A stretch of 64,000 nucleotides of DNA from Alloprevotella tannerae (GTDB taxonomy: Bacteria > Bacteroidota > Bacteroidia > Bacteroidales > Bacteroidaceae). The notes under the pieces are model-generated. The model saw only the letters and a program-made list of their open reading frames with translations, was not told the origin of the DNA and ran no database searches. Positions 16,290 through 25,100 of this stretch are shown piece by piece. A program made the translations under genes and the position numbers. Position 1 is the stretch's first letter; the number at the start of each line of letters is the position of its first letter. The DNA is taken from contig JABZGR010000010.1 of the NCBI GenBank assembly GCA_015259125.1, forward strand, positions 1-64,000. The letters are read 5' to 3'.

Positions 16290-17357
16290 ATGAAGAAGTA
16301 CAATTTCGGTGCGGGTCCCTCAATTCTCCCGCAACAAGCAATGAAAGCTACAGCTGAGGCGTGCATTGACTTTAATGGCATCGGTCTTTCTTTGATGGAG
16401 ATGAGCCACCGTAGCAAGGAATTTCAAGCTGTGATGGATGAAGCACAAGCTTTGATGAAAGAATTGCTCGGCGTTCCCGAAGGTTATAGCGTAATCTTCC
16501 TTGGTGGCGGTGCAAGCCTCGAATTCTGCATGGTTCCTTACAACTTCTTGGAGAAGAAAGCGGCTTATGTTAACACAGGCGTTTGGGCTACGAAAGCACA
16601 AAAGGAAGCTAAGCTCTTCGGCGAGGTTGTAGAAGTAGCTTCTTCTGCTGATAAGAACTTTACTTATGTACCCAAGGGCTACACAATCCCGACTGACGCT
16701 GATTACCTCCATATCACGACGAACAATACCATTTATGGTACGGAAATGTTCACGGACATCGATTCTCCGATTCCTCTGATTGCAGACATGTCGTCTGATA
16801 TTCTTTCTCGCCCGGTCGACGTAAGCAAATATATGATGATTTATGGTGGCGCACAAAAGAACTTGGCTATGGCCGGCGTTACTTTCGTTATCGTAAAGGA
16901 TGATATGCTTGGCAAGGTAAGCCGCACGATCCCGACAATGCTCGACTATCGTACGCACCAGAAGAAGGGTTCTATGTTTAATACACCTCCTGTAATTCCT
17001 ATCTACAGTGCAATGCAGACGCTGCGCTGGATCAAGCAAGAAGGTGGTGTGGCTGAGATGGATCGCCGCGCTTCTGAGCGTGCTGATTTGCTCTACGCAG
17101 AAATCGACCGCAACAAGTTCTTCCGCGGAACAGCCGTTGCAGAAGACCGCAGCCGTATGAACATCTGCTTCGTAATGAACGATGAATACAAAGATTTGGA
17201 AGCTGAATTCCTTTCATTTGCTTTGGAAAATGGCATGTGGGGTCTTAAGGGCCACCGCGACGTAGGCGGCTTCCGCGCATCTTGCTACAATGCAATGCCT
17301 GTAGAAGGCGTGAAAGCATTGATCGCTTGCATGCAGGAATTTGAAAAGAAACACTAA
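16290..17357 (+). CDS. serC: Phosphoserine aminotransferase
   Basis: PLP enzyme that converts 3-phosphohydroxypyruvate plus glutamate to phosphoserine (serine synthesis; the same enzyme can act in pyridoxal phosphate synthesis). The 355 residues begin with NFGAGPSILP, and the Schiff-base lysine lies in GGAQKNLAMAG. The phosphate-binding segments and the C-terminal GLKGHRDVGGFRASCYN are intact. It leads a serC-serA-DUF1015 cluster. A terminator-like hairpin separates it from serA. Confidence 0.97.
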   Translation: MKKYNFGAGPSILPQQAMKATAEACIDFNGIGLSLMEMSHRSKEFQAVMDEAQALMKELLGVPEGYSVIFLGGGASLEFCMVPYNFLEKKAAYVNTGVWATKAQKEAKLFGEVVEVASSADKNFTYVPKGYTIPTDADYLHITTNNTIYGTEMFTDIDSPIPLIADMSSDILSRPVDVSKYMMIYGGAQKNLAMAGVTFVIVKDDMLGKVSRTIPTMLDYRTHQKKGSMFNTPPVIPIYSAMQTLRWIKQEGGVAEMDRRASERADLLYAEIDRNKFFRGTAVAEDRSRMNICFVMNDEYKDLEAEFLSFALENGMWGLKGHRDVGGFRASCYNAMPVEGVKALIACMQEFEKKH

Positions 17358-17368
17358 ATCAAACATAG

Positions 17369-17406
17369 GAGCGGGAGGGGAAACAATGCCACCTCCTGCT
17401 CTTTTT
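17369..17406 (+). terminator. Terminator or attenuator between serC and serA
   Basis: GGAGCGGGAGG pairs with CCTCCTGCTC around an A-rich loop and is followed by TTTTT. It lies 12 bp after the serC stop and 25 bp before the serA start. It may reduce transcription into serA relative to serC. Confidence 0.65.
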
Positions 17407-17430
17407 ACCCTAAGCAATTAGCATAAGACT

Positions 17431-18351
17431 ATGAAAGTATTAGTTGCAACCCAAAAGCCCTTCGCTCCGGTAGCGGTAAAGGGCATCGAAGAGATTGTCA
17501 AAAAAGCAGGCTGTGAATTTGCGCTGCTTGAAAAATATGCAGAGAAGGCTGAATTGTTGGAAGCAGTTAAGGATGTAAACGCTATCATCATCCGCTCTGA
17601 CAAAATTGATGAAGAAGTTTTTGAACACGCACCCGAATTAAAGATCGTTGTGAGAGCCGGCGCAGGCTTCGACAACGTAGATTTGGCAGCTGCGACGAAG
17701 CACGGTGTAGTTGTGATGAACACGCCGGGCCAAAACTCCAACGCTGTGGCTGAATTGGTGTTCGGTATGCTGCTTTACACGGTGCGTAATAGATTCAACG
17801 GAAAAGCAGGTACGGAGTTGATGGGCAAGAAGCTTGGTCTCTTGGCTTTCGGTAACGTTCCCCAAAACGTAGCACGCGTTGCTAAAGGCCTCGGTATGGA
17901 AGTTTGCGCTTTCGACGGCTACATCCCGGCTGAAGTCTTCACGCAACACGGCGTTAAGCAAGTAAATACGCCCGCAGAACTCTTTAAGGAGTGCGACGTA
18001 GTCAGCTTGCACATCCCCTCAACGCCGGAAACGAGAAGAAGCATCAACAAAGAGTTGCTCCTTTCTATGCCGAAGGGCGGTATTGTTGTGAACACCGCAC
18101 GTCAAGATATTATTGACGAGGATGGATTGATAGAGGCTCTCCTCGAACGTACAGATTTGCGCTACGTAAGCGACTTGATGTTGGAAAAACATGACGAAGC
18201 CGTAGACAAATTAGGCGACCGCTACTTCGCAACTCCCAAGAAGATGGGTGCACAAACGGCTGAAGCAAATATCAACGCAGGCCTCGCAGCAGCCAATCAA
18301 ATCGTTGGCTTCTTCAAAGATGGTATCACTAAATTCCAAGTAAACAAATAA
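17431..18351 (+). CDS. serA: D-3-phosphoglycerate dehydrogenase (short form), atypical active site
   Basis: NAD-dependent oxidation of 3-phosphoglycerate to 3-phosphohydroxypyruvate, the entry to serine synthesis. The 306 residues match a D-2-hydroxyacid dehydrogenase without the C-terminal ACT domain: RAGAGFDNVDLAAA, NTPGQNSNAVAELV, VVSLHIPSTPETR and VVNTARQDIIDE (catalytic Arg retained). Two deviations stand out. The nucleotide loop reads AFGNVPQN rather than GxGxxG, and the usual catalytic His in TPH is replaced by Lys270 (ATPKKMGAQT). I recall a similar form in other Bacteroidales, so this is probably lineage-wide and not decay. Placement between serC and DUF1015 supports the role. Confidence 0.85.
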   Translation: MKVLVATQKPFAPVAVKGIEEIVKKAGCEFALLEKYAEKAELLEAVKDVNAIIIRSDKIDEEVFEHAPELKIVVRAGAGFDNVDLAAATKHGVVVMNTPGQNSNAVAELVFGMLLYTVRNRFNGKAGTELMGKKLGLLAFGNVPQNVARVAKGLGMEVCAFDGYIPAEVFTQHGVKQVNTPAELFKECDVVSLHIPSTPETRRSINKELLLSMPKGGIVVNTARQDIIDEDGLIEALLERTDLRYVSDLMLEKHDEAVDKLGDRYFATPKKMGAQTAEANINAGLAAANQIVGFFKDGITKFQVNK

Positions 18352-18361
18352 ATCCTGAGCT

Positions 18362-19609
18362 ATGCCAAGAGTTAAACCTTTTAGAGGAGTTCGCCCTCCT
18401 CAATCTTTGGTTGAAGAAGTAGAATCAAGACCCTACGACGTCCTTGACTCAGATGAGGCACGCGTAGAGGCAGGCAATAATGAGAAGTCTCTCTATCACA
18501 TCATCAAGCCGGAAATCAACTTCCCTGAAGGAACGAGTGAATATGATCCTCGCGTTTACGAAAGTGGCGCAGATCAATTTAAGAAGTTCCAACAAGAAGG
18601 TTGGTTAGTGCAGGATAATGAAGAGAATTATTATCTCTATGCGCAGACGATGAACGGTAAAACACAATATGGTATCGTATTGTGCTGCCACGTGGATGAT
18701 TACATGAACAATGTAATCAAAAAGCACGAGCTCACGCGTCGCGATAAGGAAGAGGATCGTATGAAGCACGTTCGCAATACGAACGCAAACATCGAGCCTG
18801 TTTTCCTTGCTTACAAGAGCAGCCAGCCGCTGATCGATTTGATCGACAGAACAGCAAAAGAGACTCCGATTTATGATTTCGTAGCTCCGATTGATCATTT
18901 CCGTCATCAATTCTGGGTGATTGCAGATCCGAAAGACAAGGAAGTAATCACAACTGAATTTGACAAGATGGATGCTTTGTACATTGCCGACGGCCATCAC
19001 CGCAGCGCTGCTGCTGCATTGGTTGGCGCAGAACGCGCAAAGCAGAACCCGAACAATACGGGCAATGAGGAGTACAACTTCTACATGGCCGTTTGCTTCC
19101 CGGCAGAACAGCTGACGATCTTAGACTACAACCGCGTAGTTAAAGATTTGAACGGCTTGACGAAGGATGAGTTCTTGAAAGCTTTAGGTAAGAACTTCAT
19201 TGTTGAGGATATGGGCACGGAGAACTATCGTCCGAAGAAGTTGCACGAATTCTCTGCTTATTTAGAAGGACATTGGTATCGCTTAGAGGCAAAAGAGGGA
19301 ACATTCAACCCGAACGATCCTATCGGCGTGCTTGATGTTGACATTTCTTCTCGTCTGATTTTGGATGAAATCTTAGGCATTACAGACCTTCGTGGCGACA
19401 AACGCATCGACTTTGTCGGTGGTTTGCGCGGCTTGGAGGAGCTGAAGCGCCGTGTGGACAATGGCGAGATGAAATTTGCTTTAGCTTTGTATCCCGTGAC
19501 AATGGAACAAATTATGAACATTGCCGATTCAGGTAAAATTATGCCGCCTAAGGCGACGTGGTTCGAACCAAAATTGCGTAGTGGTCTCGTTATCCACAAA
19601 TTGGATTAA
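18362..19609 (+). CDS. DUF1015 protein with ParB-like DGHHR motif, in the serine cluster
   Basis: A 415-residue protein of family DUF1015 (COG4198), starting MPRVKPFRGVRPP and containing DGHHRSAAAALV (Asp210 to Val221). A DG[H/N]HR motif marks the ParB/sulfiredoxin-like fold, which includes free-serine kinases such as archaeal SerK and staphylococcal SbnI. It starts 10 bp after serA and is surely co-transcribed. No phosphoserine phosphatase (serB) gene is present in the cluster. A role in phosphoserine/serine interconversion is therefore plausible but is inference; no direct assignment is possible from sequence. A strong bidirectional terminator follows. Confidence 0.85.
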   Translation: MPRVKPFRGVRPPQSLVEEVESRPYDVLDSDEARVEAGNNEKSLYHIIKPEINFPEGTSEYDPRVYESGADQFKKFQQEGWLVQDNEENYYLYAQTMNGKTQYGIVLCCHVDDYMNNVIKKHELTRRDKEEDRMKHVRNTNANIEPVFLAYKSSQPLIDLIDRTAKETPIYDFVAPIDHFRHQFWVIADPKDKEVITTEFDKMDALYIADGHHRSAAAALVGAERAKQNPNNTGNEEYNFYMAVCFPAEQLTILDYNRVVKDLNGLTKDEFLKALGKNFIVEDMGTENYRPKKLHEFSAYLEGHWYRLEAKEGTFNPNDPIGVLDVDISSRLILDEILGITDLRGDKRIDFVGGLRGLEELKRRVDNGEMKFALALYPVTMEQIMNIADSGKIMPPKATWFEPKLRSGLVIHKLD

Positions 19610-19631
19610 TACGCTATTATTATAGGTAAAG

Positions 19632-19663
19632 AGAGAGGGCAGCGAAATCGCAGCCCTCTCTTC
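19632..19663. terminator. Bidirectional terminator between DUF1015 and HD genes
   Basis: AGAGAGGGC pairs perfectly with GCCCTCTCT around an inner GCG/CGC stem with an AAAT loop. It lies between two convergent genes, so it may serve both. TT follows on the plus strand and a short A/T stretch on the other. Confidence 0.75.
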
Positions 19664-19753
19664 GTATATTATAGTATGCAATGCCTTTGTTTTATCGGCA
19701 GTTTATGCCGTTCGGCTTTAATTCGTTGGAATAGCCAAAAATCTTTCGAAGCG

Positions 19754-20392
19754 CTATTTCCATTGCGTCGTTTTCTCCAAACAGTTGGAACTTAAGAAGT
19801 CGGCTGCGTGCAGAAGAGCCACCAAGGGCGTTTTTTCCAGCGCAGCTCGGAAAGAGAAACGCATACTGCTCCCCTGCTCTCCCATATCAAACATACCCAT
19901 GTGCCAACGAATGGCGAGCAACTCCTCACGCATCAAGTGCAAATACCAATTAATGATAAAGCAGGACTTCTCGCCGTGCCCAAAAGGAAAGTCATCTTGA
20001 ATCTCAAAGCTCGGATAAGTAACCCAACGCCCCTCCTCATCCTTTTTCCATTTTTCTGCTTTATGATAAAGTTTGATTTTACATAAATCATGGAACAAGG
20101 CACAGATGGCGATACTTTCTTCTGCAATCTCTTTCGTAAAATTAGCTTTGCCCCCGTCAAGCGCCGGTTGCAGCACAGCCTGATTCAGCCGTAGCGCAGT
20201 ATGAAAGACATTCATCGAGTGCAGACACAAACCGCCTTCCTCGTTCAAATGAAAATTAGTAGATGAAGGAGCAGTGTAAAAGTCTGACTGTTCCAAATAC
20301 GAAAGCAACTCTTCCAGTCCCTTTCGCTTAATATAGCGATGGCAAAGATCTATAAACTCGGCTTTATGCTTTTGTATTTCCTCGTTGTTCAT
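19754..20392 (-). CDS. HD-domain metal-dependent phosphohydrolase
   Basis: A 212-residue protein with an HD-type core. LCLHSMNVFHTALRL supplies the first His, ALFHDLCKIKLY is the HD pair, and FPFGHGEKSCF plus LLAIRWHMGMFD supply further metal-binding His residues. LVALLHAADFLSS gives the last Asp. Such proteins cleave phosphate esters of nucleotides or RNA, and the pattern resembles YhaM-like and phage-type HD hydrolases. Substrate unknown. It is downstream of the two tRNA genes on the same strand, with a terminator between. Confidence 0.75.
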   Translation of the reverse strand: MNNEEIQKHKAEFIDLCHRYIKRKGLEELLSYLEQSDFYTAPSSTNFHLNEEGGLCLHSMNVFHTALRLNQAVLQPALDGGKANFTKEIAEESIAICALFHDLCKIKLYHKAEKWKKDEEGRWVTYPSFEIQDDFPFGHGEKSCFIINWYLHLMREELLAIRWHMGMFDMGEQGSSMRFSFRAALEKTPLVALLHAADFLSSNCLEKTTQWK

Positions 20393-20433
20393 AGTAAATA
20401 TAGCAAGATGAATTGAGATTTACATGCTAACAA

Positions 20434-20460
20434 AAAAGGAGAGAAAAGCTCTCTCCTTTT
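20434..20460 (-). terminator. Terminator of the tRNA unit
   Basis: AAAAGGAGAGA and TCTCTCCTTTT form an 11-bp stem with a short loop directly after tRNA-Glu on the minus strand; T-rich sequence follows on the minus strand. Confidence 0.75.
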
Positions 20461-20461
20461 G

Positions 20462-20533
20462 TAGCGCCTACGGGAATCGAACCCGTATACCATGCGTGAG
20501 AGGCATGTATCCTAACCGTTAGATGAAAGCGCC
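20462..20533 (-). tRNA. tRNA-Glu (anticodon CTC)
   Basis: A 72-nt cloverleaf on the minus strand. The acceptor stem is GGCGCTT/AGGCGCT (a G-U pair at 1-72), the D arm is ATCT/GGAT, the anticodon stem CATGC/GCATG encloses CTCTCAC (anticodon CTC, reading GAG), and the T arm has TTCGATT. CCA is not encoded. CTC is the second glutamate anticodon and adds to the usual TTC tRNA, which is not in this window. Confidence 0.93.
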
Positions 20534-20545
20534 ATAATCGTTTCG

Positions 20546-20632
20546 CGGAAGCTGGGGGATTCGAACCCCCGGTACGGAAGACCGTACGTCAGTTTAGCAA
20601 ACTGGTGGTTTCAGCCACTCACCCAAACTTCC
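20546..20632 (-). tRNA. tRNA-Ser (anticodon GCT)
   Basis: An 87-nt class II tRNA on the minus strand. The acceptor stem is GGAAGTT/AGCTTCC, the anticodon loop is TTGCTAA (GCT, reading AGC/AGU), and the long variable arm TACGGTCTTCCGTA is typical of serine tRNAs. The T arm has TTCGAAT. It precedes tRNA-Glu by 12 bp and shares its promoter. Confidence 0.95.
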
Positions 20633-20659
20633 TTTCCACACTTCCTTTGAAATGCGGTG

Positions 20660-20691
20660 CAAAGATAGCGTTTATTCCTTATGCATCCAAA
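20660..20691 (-). promoter_or_regulatory. Promoter of the tRNA-Ser/tRNA-Glu unit
   Basis: On the minus strand TTTGG, 19 bp, TATCTTTG, a perfect match to the Bacteroidota consensus. The -7 box ends 27 bp before the tRNA-Ser 5' end. Confidence 0.8.
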
Positions 20692-20748
20692 CTTTTGCGA
20701 GAAAAAGGATGGGACTTTGTACGAAAACAAGCAAGTTAGTGGAAAATA

Positions 20749-20824
20749 CGCTCACGTGCGTACACCTTTTTCCTCGTGAGCGTACACACGTACGCTCGTG
20801 ATGGTACGAGCGTACGCTCACGAT
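20749..20824. repeat. TCGTGAGCGTACG palindrome cluster, copy 1
   Basis: A cluster of alternating CGTGAGCGTAC and GTACGCTCACG sequences. TCGTGAGCGTAC at 20773 pairs perfectly with GTACGCTCACGA at 20813-20824, and nearly with an inner GTACGCTCGTGA. A further CTCACGTGCGTACAC stands on the left. It lies upstream of the tRNA unit in a 356-bp gap; nothing else is recognised there. A related cluster is at 38079-38162. Confidence 0.8.
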
Positions 20825-20988
20825 AGAAATGGGAATAGTTGGTGCTTGGTAAGAAAAACAGTGTATTCCACTTCTCAAAATTCGTTTGAAGGCGGTACGT
20901 TCCCCGTCTTAGTTTACGCGCCCTTTGCTCTGCTTGACTTATGTCAAGTCATTACGCAGCAGTAGCCTATCAAACACGGAAAAAGTCC

Positions 20989-22029
20989 TTACGACCGATA
21001 TGTACGTAAAGCACCCAGCAGAGCAACATTCTCATTGGGTAAGCCAACCGTGATACGCAGAAAATCGTGTTGTGGAAATAGTTGTGGTAAAAACAAGACT
21101 TTTATGCCGCGTGCTTTTAGATAAGCATGCAACTTTTCTGCCTCGCTTGTACGTATTAAAACAAAATTGGCTTCAGAGGGATATACTTTTTCGCAAAAAG
21201 GCAACAATTGGAGTGCCGGAATAAGTCTTCCGCGTTCTTCAATTATTTGTTGTGTCCACTTATGTGCATCAACAGGGCGGGAAAGTATCTGCAAGGTTTG
21301 CGTAACCGTTGGTGTATTGATGCCTTGAGGGGCAGCTATCTGTTGTAAATAGTTGATTAATTCGGGAATGCCGTAAGCTACGTAAAGATTTAAGCCGGCT
21401 GAGGCCCACGCATACGAGAATGTCTGAATGATAACTGCATTGGAATGCTCTTCTATCGCGGGCAACAGCGTTTTTTGCGAAGAGAAGTCGATATAAGATT
21501 CGTCAATAAGAACTATTCCCTCAAACTGCGCCAAAAGTTTTACAATCTCTTTAGGATCAAAACAGAGGCCTGATATATCGTTGGGATTGCAAAGGTAGAT
21601 GAGTTTCGTATGTTCGTCACACGCAGCTAAGACATTGTCAGCCGAAAAACAGAAATGCTCGCCTAAATTTATGGTTAGACAAGTGATATTGTGCCATGCT
21701 GCTTGCCGGCTAACAAGCTGAGAGGAAGGTGCTGCAACGACTATGTTATCAAGACTTGGCGCACAAAATAAGCGCAAGAAGAGGCTAAACAGATGGTCCA
21801 ATCCTTCTGTAGCGAAAATGCAATCTTGCCGTATTTTTCTTTGACGACTAAGGGCTTCATAGAGCTGCGATGGGTGCTTTTCCGGAAAGCGATTATTGGG
21901 TGTATTGTATGGACTCTCGTTGTTGTGAAGCAGGATCTTGGCTTTCTCGGTTTCGGGCGTCTCCACTTTTAGCGGCTGCTCCAATATTTGATGGATATGC
22001 GGAAGAAGTAGTTGCTGTAGCTTTTTCAT
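20989..22029 (-). CDS. HisC-like aminotransferase homologue lacking the Schiff-base lysine
   Basis: A 346-residue fold-type I protein resembling histidinol-phosphate aminotransferase. Recognisable segments are LLHNNESPYNTP, a YLCNPND turn, VLIDESYIDF, SEANFVLIR and FLRITVG (substrate Arg). At the position of the PLP lysine (usually TxSKAxxxAG) the sequence reads TFSYAWASAG, so Tyr206 replaces Lys; the codon is clearly TAT. Transamination is therefore unlikely, and the protein may bind PLP or ligand without catalysis, or act in regulation. No other his gene is nearby. It follows carB by 83 bp, most of which is a strong terminator, so expression depends on read-through or an unseen promoter. 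The frame is intact, which argues against a fresh pseudogene. Confidence 0.75.
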   Translation of the reverse strand: MKKLQQLLLPHIHQILEQPLKVETPETEKAKILLHNNESPYNTPNNRFPEKHPSQLYEALSRQRKIRQDCIFATEGLDHLFSLFLRLFCAPSLDNIVVAAPSSQLVSRQAAWHNITCLTINLGEHFCFSADNVLAACDEHTKLIYLCNPNDISGLCFDPKEIVKLLAQFEGIVLIDESYIDFSSQKTLLPAIEEHSNAVIIQTFSYAWASAGLNLYVAYGIPELINYLQQIAAPQGINTPTVTQTLQILSRPVDAHKWTQQIIEERGRLIPALQLLPFCEKVYPSEANFVLIRTSEAEKLHAYLKARGIKVLFLPQLFPQHDFLRITVGLPNENVALLGALRTYRS

Positions 22030-22041
22030 ATACGTCAGTCC

Positions 22042-22096
22042 TTAAAAAAAATGCGTACTGCGGCTTAGAATCTAAAAGACTCCGAGTCGCAGTACG
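22042..22096 (-). terminator. Strong terminator after carB
   Basis: Two arms of about 20 bases (starting CGTACTGCG and ending GCAGTACG on the minus strand) pair with two mismatches and two wobbles, followed by eight T residues. It fills the carB to HisC-like gap; the T-run ends 13 bp before the HisC-like start. Confidence 0.8.
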
Positions 22097-22112
22097 TATC
22101 CATGCTATAAAT

Positions 22113-25100
22113 TTAATATTCTTGCCAGCACTTTATGTCGAGTTCTTCTAAAGAAAGCGTGCAGAAAGCATATATAAATGCGCTCGCCAAGCGGGCATTT
22201 GTGATGAGCGGAATATTCAAGTCGACAGCTGAGCGGCGGATCTTGTAACCGTTGGTTACCTCACTGCCGGATTGATTCTTAGGAACGTTGACAACGAAAT
22301 CAATCTCCTTGCTATGGAGTAAATCCAAGGCTTGTGGCGTGCCTTCTTCATTAGGCCAAAAAACGCGCGTACTTTCTATGCCGTTTTCCGTAAGATAGCT
22401 GTGCGTGCCTTTTGTTGCATAAAGTTTGTAGCCCTTTTCTGCCAACAATTTGGAGGCCATCAGCATATCCGCCTTCTGCTTTCCGTTGCCGGTAGACAGC
22501 AGGATGCCTTTCTTGGGGATTCTTTGTCCGACGGAAAGTAAGCTCTTGATCAAAGCCGCGCGGGCGTCTTCACCCAAACATCCTACTTCGCCAGTACTTA
22601 CCATATCCACACCGAGTACAGGATTTGCATTTTGTAGTCGATTAAACGAAAATTGACTGGCCTTAACGCCGACATAATCTAAATCGAACAAGTTCTTGGC
22701 GGGCTTTTCTACGAGAAGTCCCAGCATAACTTTTGTGGCCAATTCGATAAGGTCTATCTTCAATACTTTGCTTACGAAGGGGAAGCTACGGGAAGCTCTA
22801 AGATTGCACTCAATTACTTTGATATCGTTCTCTCGAGCAAGGAACTGAATATTGAACGGACCACTGATATGTAGCTCTTTAGCAATCTCTCGCGAAATGC
22901 GTTTTATACGTCGCACCGTCTCAACATAGAGTTTTTGCGGGGGAAACTGAATTGTAGCATCTCCGGAATGGACACCGGCAAACTCGACGTGCTCGCTGAT
23001 GGCATAAGCCAAAATCTCGCCGTCTTTAGCCACAGCATCCATCTCAATTTCTTTGGCGTGGAGCAAGAAACGGGAAACTACGACCGGATGCTTCTGGGAG
23101 ACATTGGCAGCCAACTGCAAGAAATGCTCTAATTCCTCGTGGTTAGAGCAAACGTTCATAGCTGCCCCCGAAAGGACATAAGAAGGCCTTACTAAAACGG
23201 GAAAGCCCACCTTTTCAATAAAGGCGTTGATATCGTCCATCGTCGTCAGTGCGCTCCACTCCGGCTGATCTACGCCGATACGCCCTAACATTGCGGAAAA
23301 TTTTTCACGATCTTCTGCATTGTCGATATACTTAGCCGGCGTACCTAAAATAGGTACGTTTTGCGCATCAAGCCGCATGGCTAAGTTGTTAGGAATCTGC
23401 CCGCCGGTAGAAACAATAACGCCGTAAGGAGATTCGAGTTCGAGAATGTCCATCACGCGCTCGAAAGTCAGTTCATCGAAGTACAAACGGTCGCACATAT
23501 CATAATCCGTAGAAACAGTCTCCGGGTTATAATTGATCATAATGCTCTTAAAACCATTCTTGCGAATCGTATTGAGCGCTTGCACGCCGCACCAGTCAAA
23601 CTCAACAGAGCTACCAATGCGATAAGCTCCGGAGCCTAGAACAACAACCGAGCGTCGATCATATTCTAAGGCGATGTCGTGCGCCACACCGCTGTAAGTC
23701 AGATACAAATAATTCGTCTGTGCCGGATACTCTGCAGCCAGTGTATCTATTTGTTTGATATATGGTACAATGCCTGCTGCTTTACGCCTACCGCGCACGA
23801 CAAGCATTGCTTTGTCCATATCGTCATATTCTTTCTCTAAACCAACGGCTCTGGCTATTTGGAAATCTGTGAATCCTTCGCACTTTGCTTTGTACAATAA
23901 CTCATTTGAGAGGTTATTGATGCTACCACAAGCTTTTATAGCTCGGTTTGTATGGAAAATACGCTCAAGTTTGTGGAGGAACCATCGATCGATTTTGGTC
24001 AATTCATGGATTTCCTCTACGCTCATCCCATCAAAGAAGGCCTTTTCGATAACTAATATGCGCTTGTCTGTAGGTGCAGAGAGGCTTTGTCGGATATCAT
24101 CAATCTTTATCTCTTTATTACCCACAAAGCCGTGGAGGCCTTGTCCGATCATTCTGATTCCCTTCTGAATGGCTTCTTCAAATGTTCTGCCGATGGCCAT
24201 AACTTCGCCGACAGACTTCATACTAGAGCCTAATTCGCGAGTGACGCCGTGGAATTTTCCCAAGTCCCAACGAGGAATTTTACAGACCACGTAGTCGAGG
24301 GCCGGCTCAAAAAAAGCGCTGGTCGTCTTCGTTACCGAATTTTTTAATTCAAACAAACCATATCCCAAGCCCAATTTAGCAGCAACAAAGGCCAAGGGAT
24401 AGCCTGTTGCTTTTGATGCTAATGCAGAAGAACGACTTAGGCGCGCATTCACCTCAATGACTCTATAATCCTCCGAATAAGGATCAAAAGCATATTGTAC
24501 ATTACACTCACCTACGATACCAATGTGTCTGACGATCTTAATACTAAGTGTGCGCAATTTATGGTATTCAGCATTTGTAAGTGTTTGTGAAGGAGCGATA
24601 ACAATACTTTCTCCCGTATGGATGCCAAGCGGGTCGAAGTTTTCCATATTGCAGACCGTAATACAATTGTCATACTTGTCGCGCACGACTTCGTATTCGA
24701 TCTCTTTCCAACCCTTCAAACTTTTTTCTACTAACACTTGCGGCGAGAAAGAGAAGGCCTTTTCAGCAATCTTATTCAGCTCCTCCTCGTTGTCGCAAAA
24801 ACCAGATCCCAATCCGCCCAACGCATAAGCAGCTCGAATGATGACCGGATAACCTAGGTCGCGCGCTGCTTTACGCGCATCTTCAATGGTTTCGCAAGCT
24901 TCGCTCTTGATCGTTTTGATGTCGATCTCATTTAGTTTATCTACAAATAGCTCTCTGTCTTCCGTGTCCATAATGGCTTGAACAGGAGTACCAAGAACCT
25001 TGAGGTTGTATTTGTCTAAGATCCCAGCGCGGAATAATTCCACACCACAATTAAGAGCTGTTTGTCCACCAAAAGCTAACATAACACCCTGGGGCTGCTC

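Noticed and set aside
16320..17039. Long open frame opposite serC (239 codons, minus strand)
   Set aside because: Antisense to a well-conserved enzyme; residue composition (many His, Arg, Cys) is typical of shadow frames.
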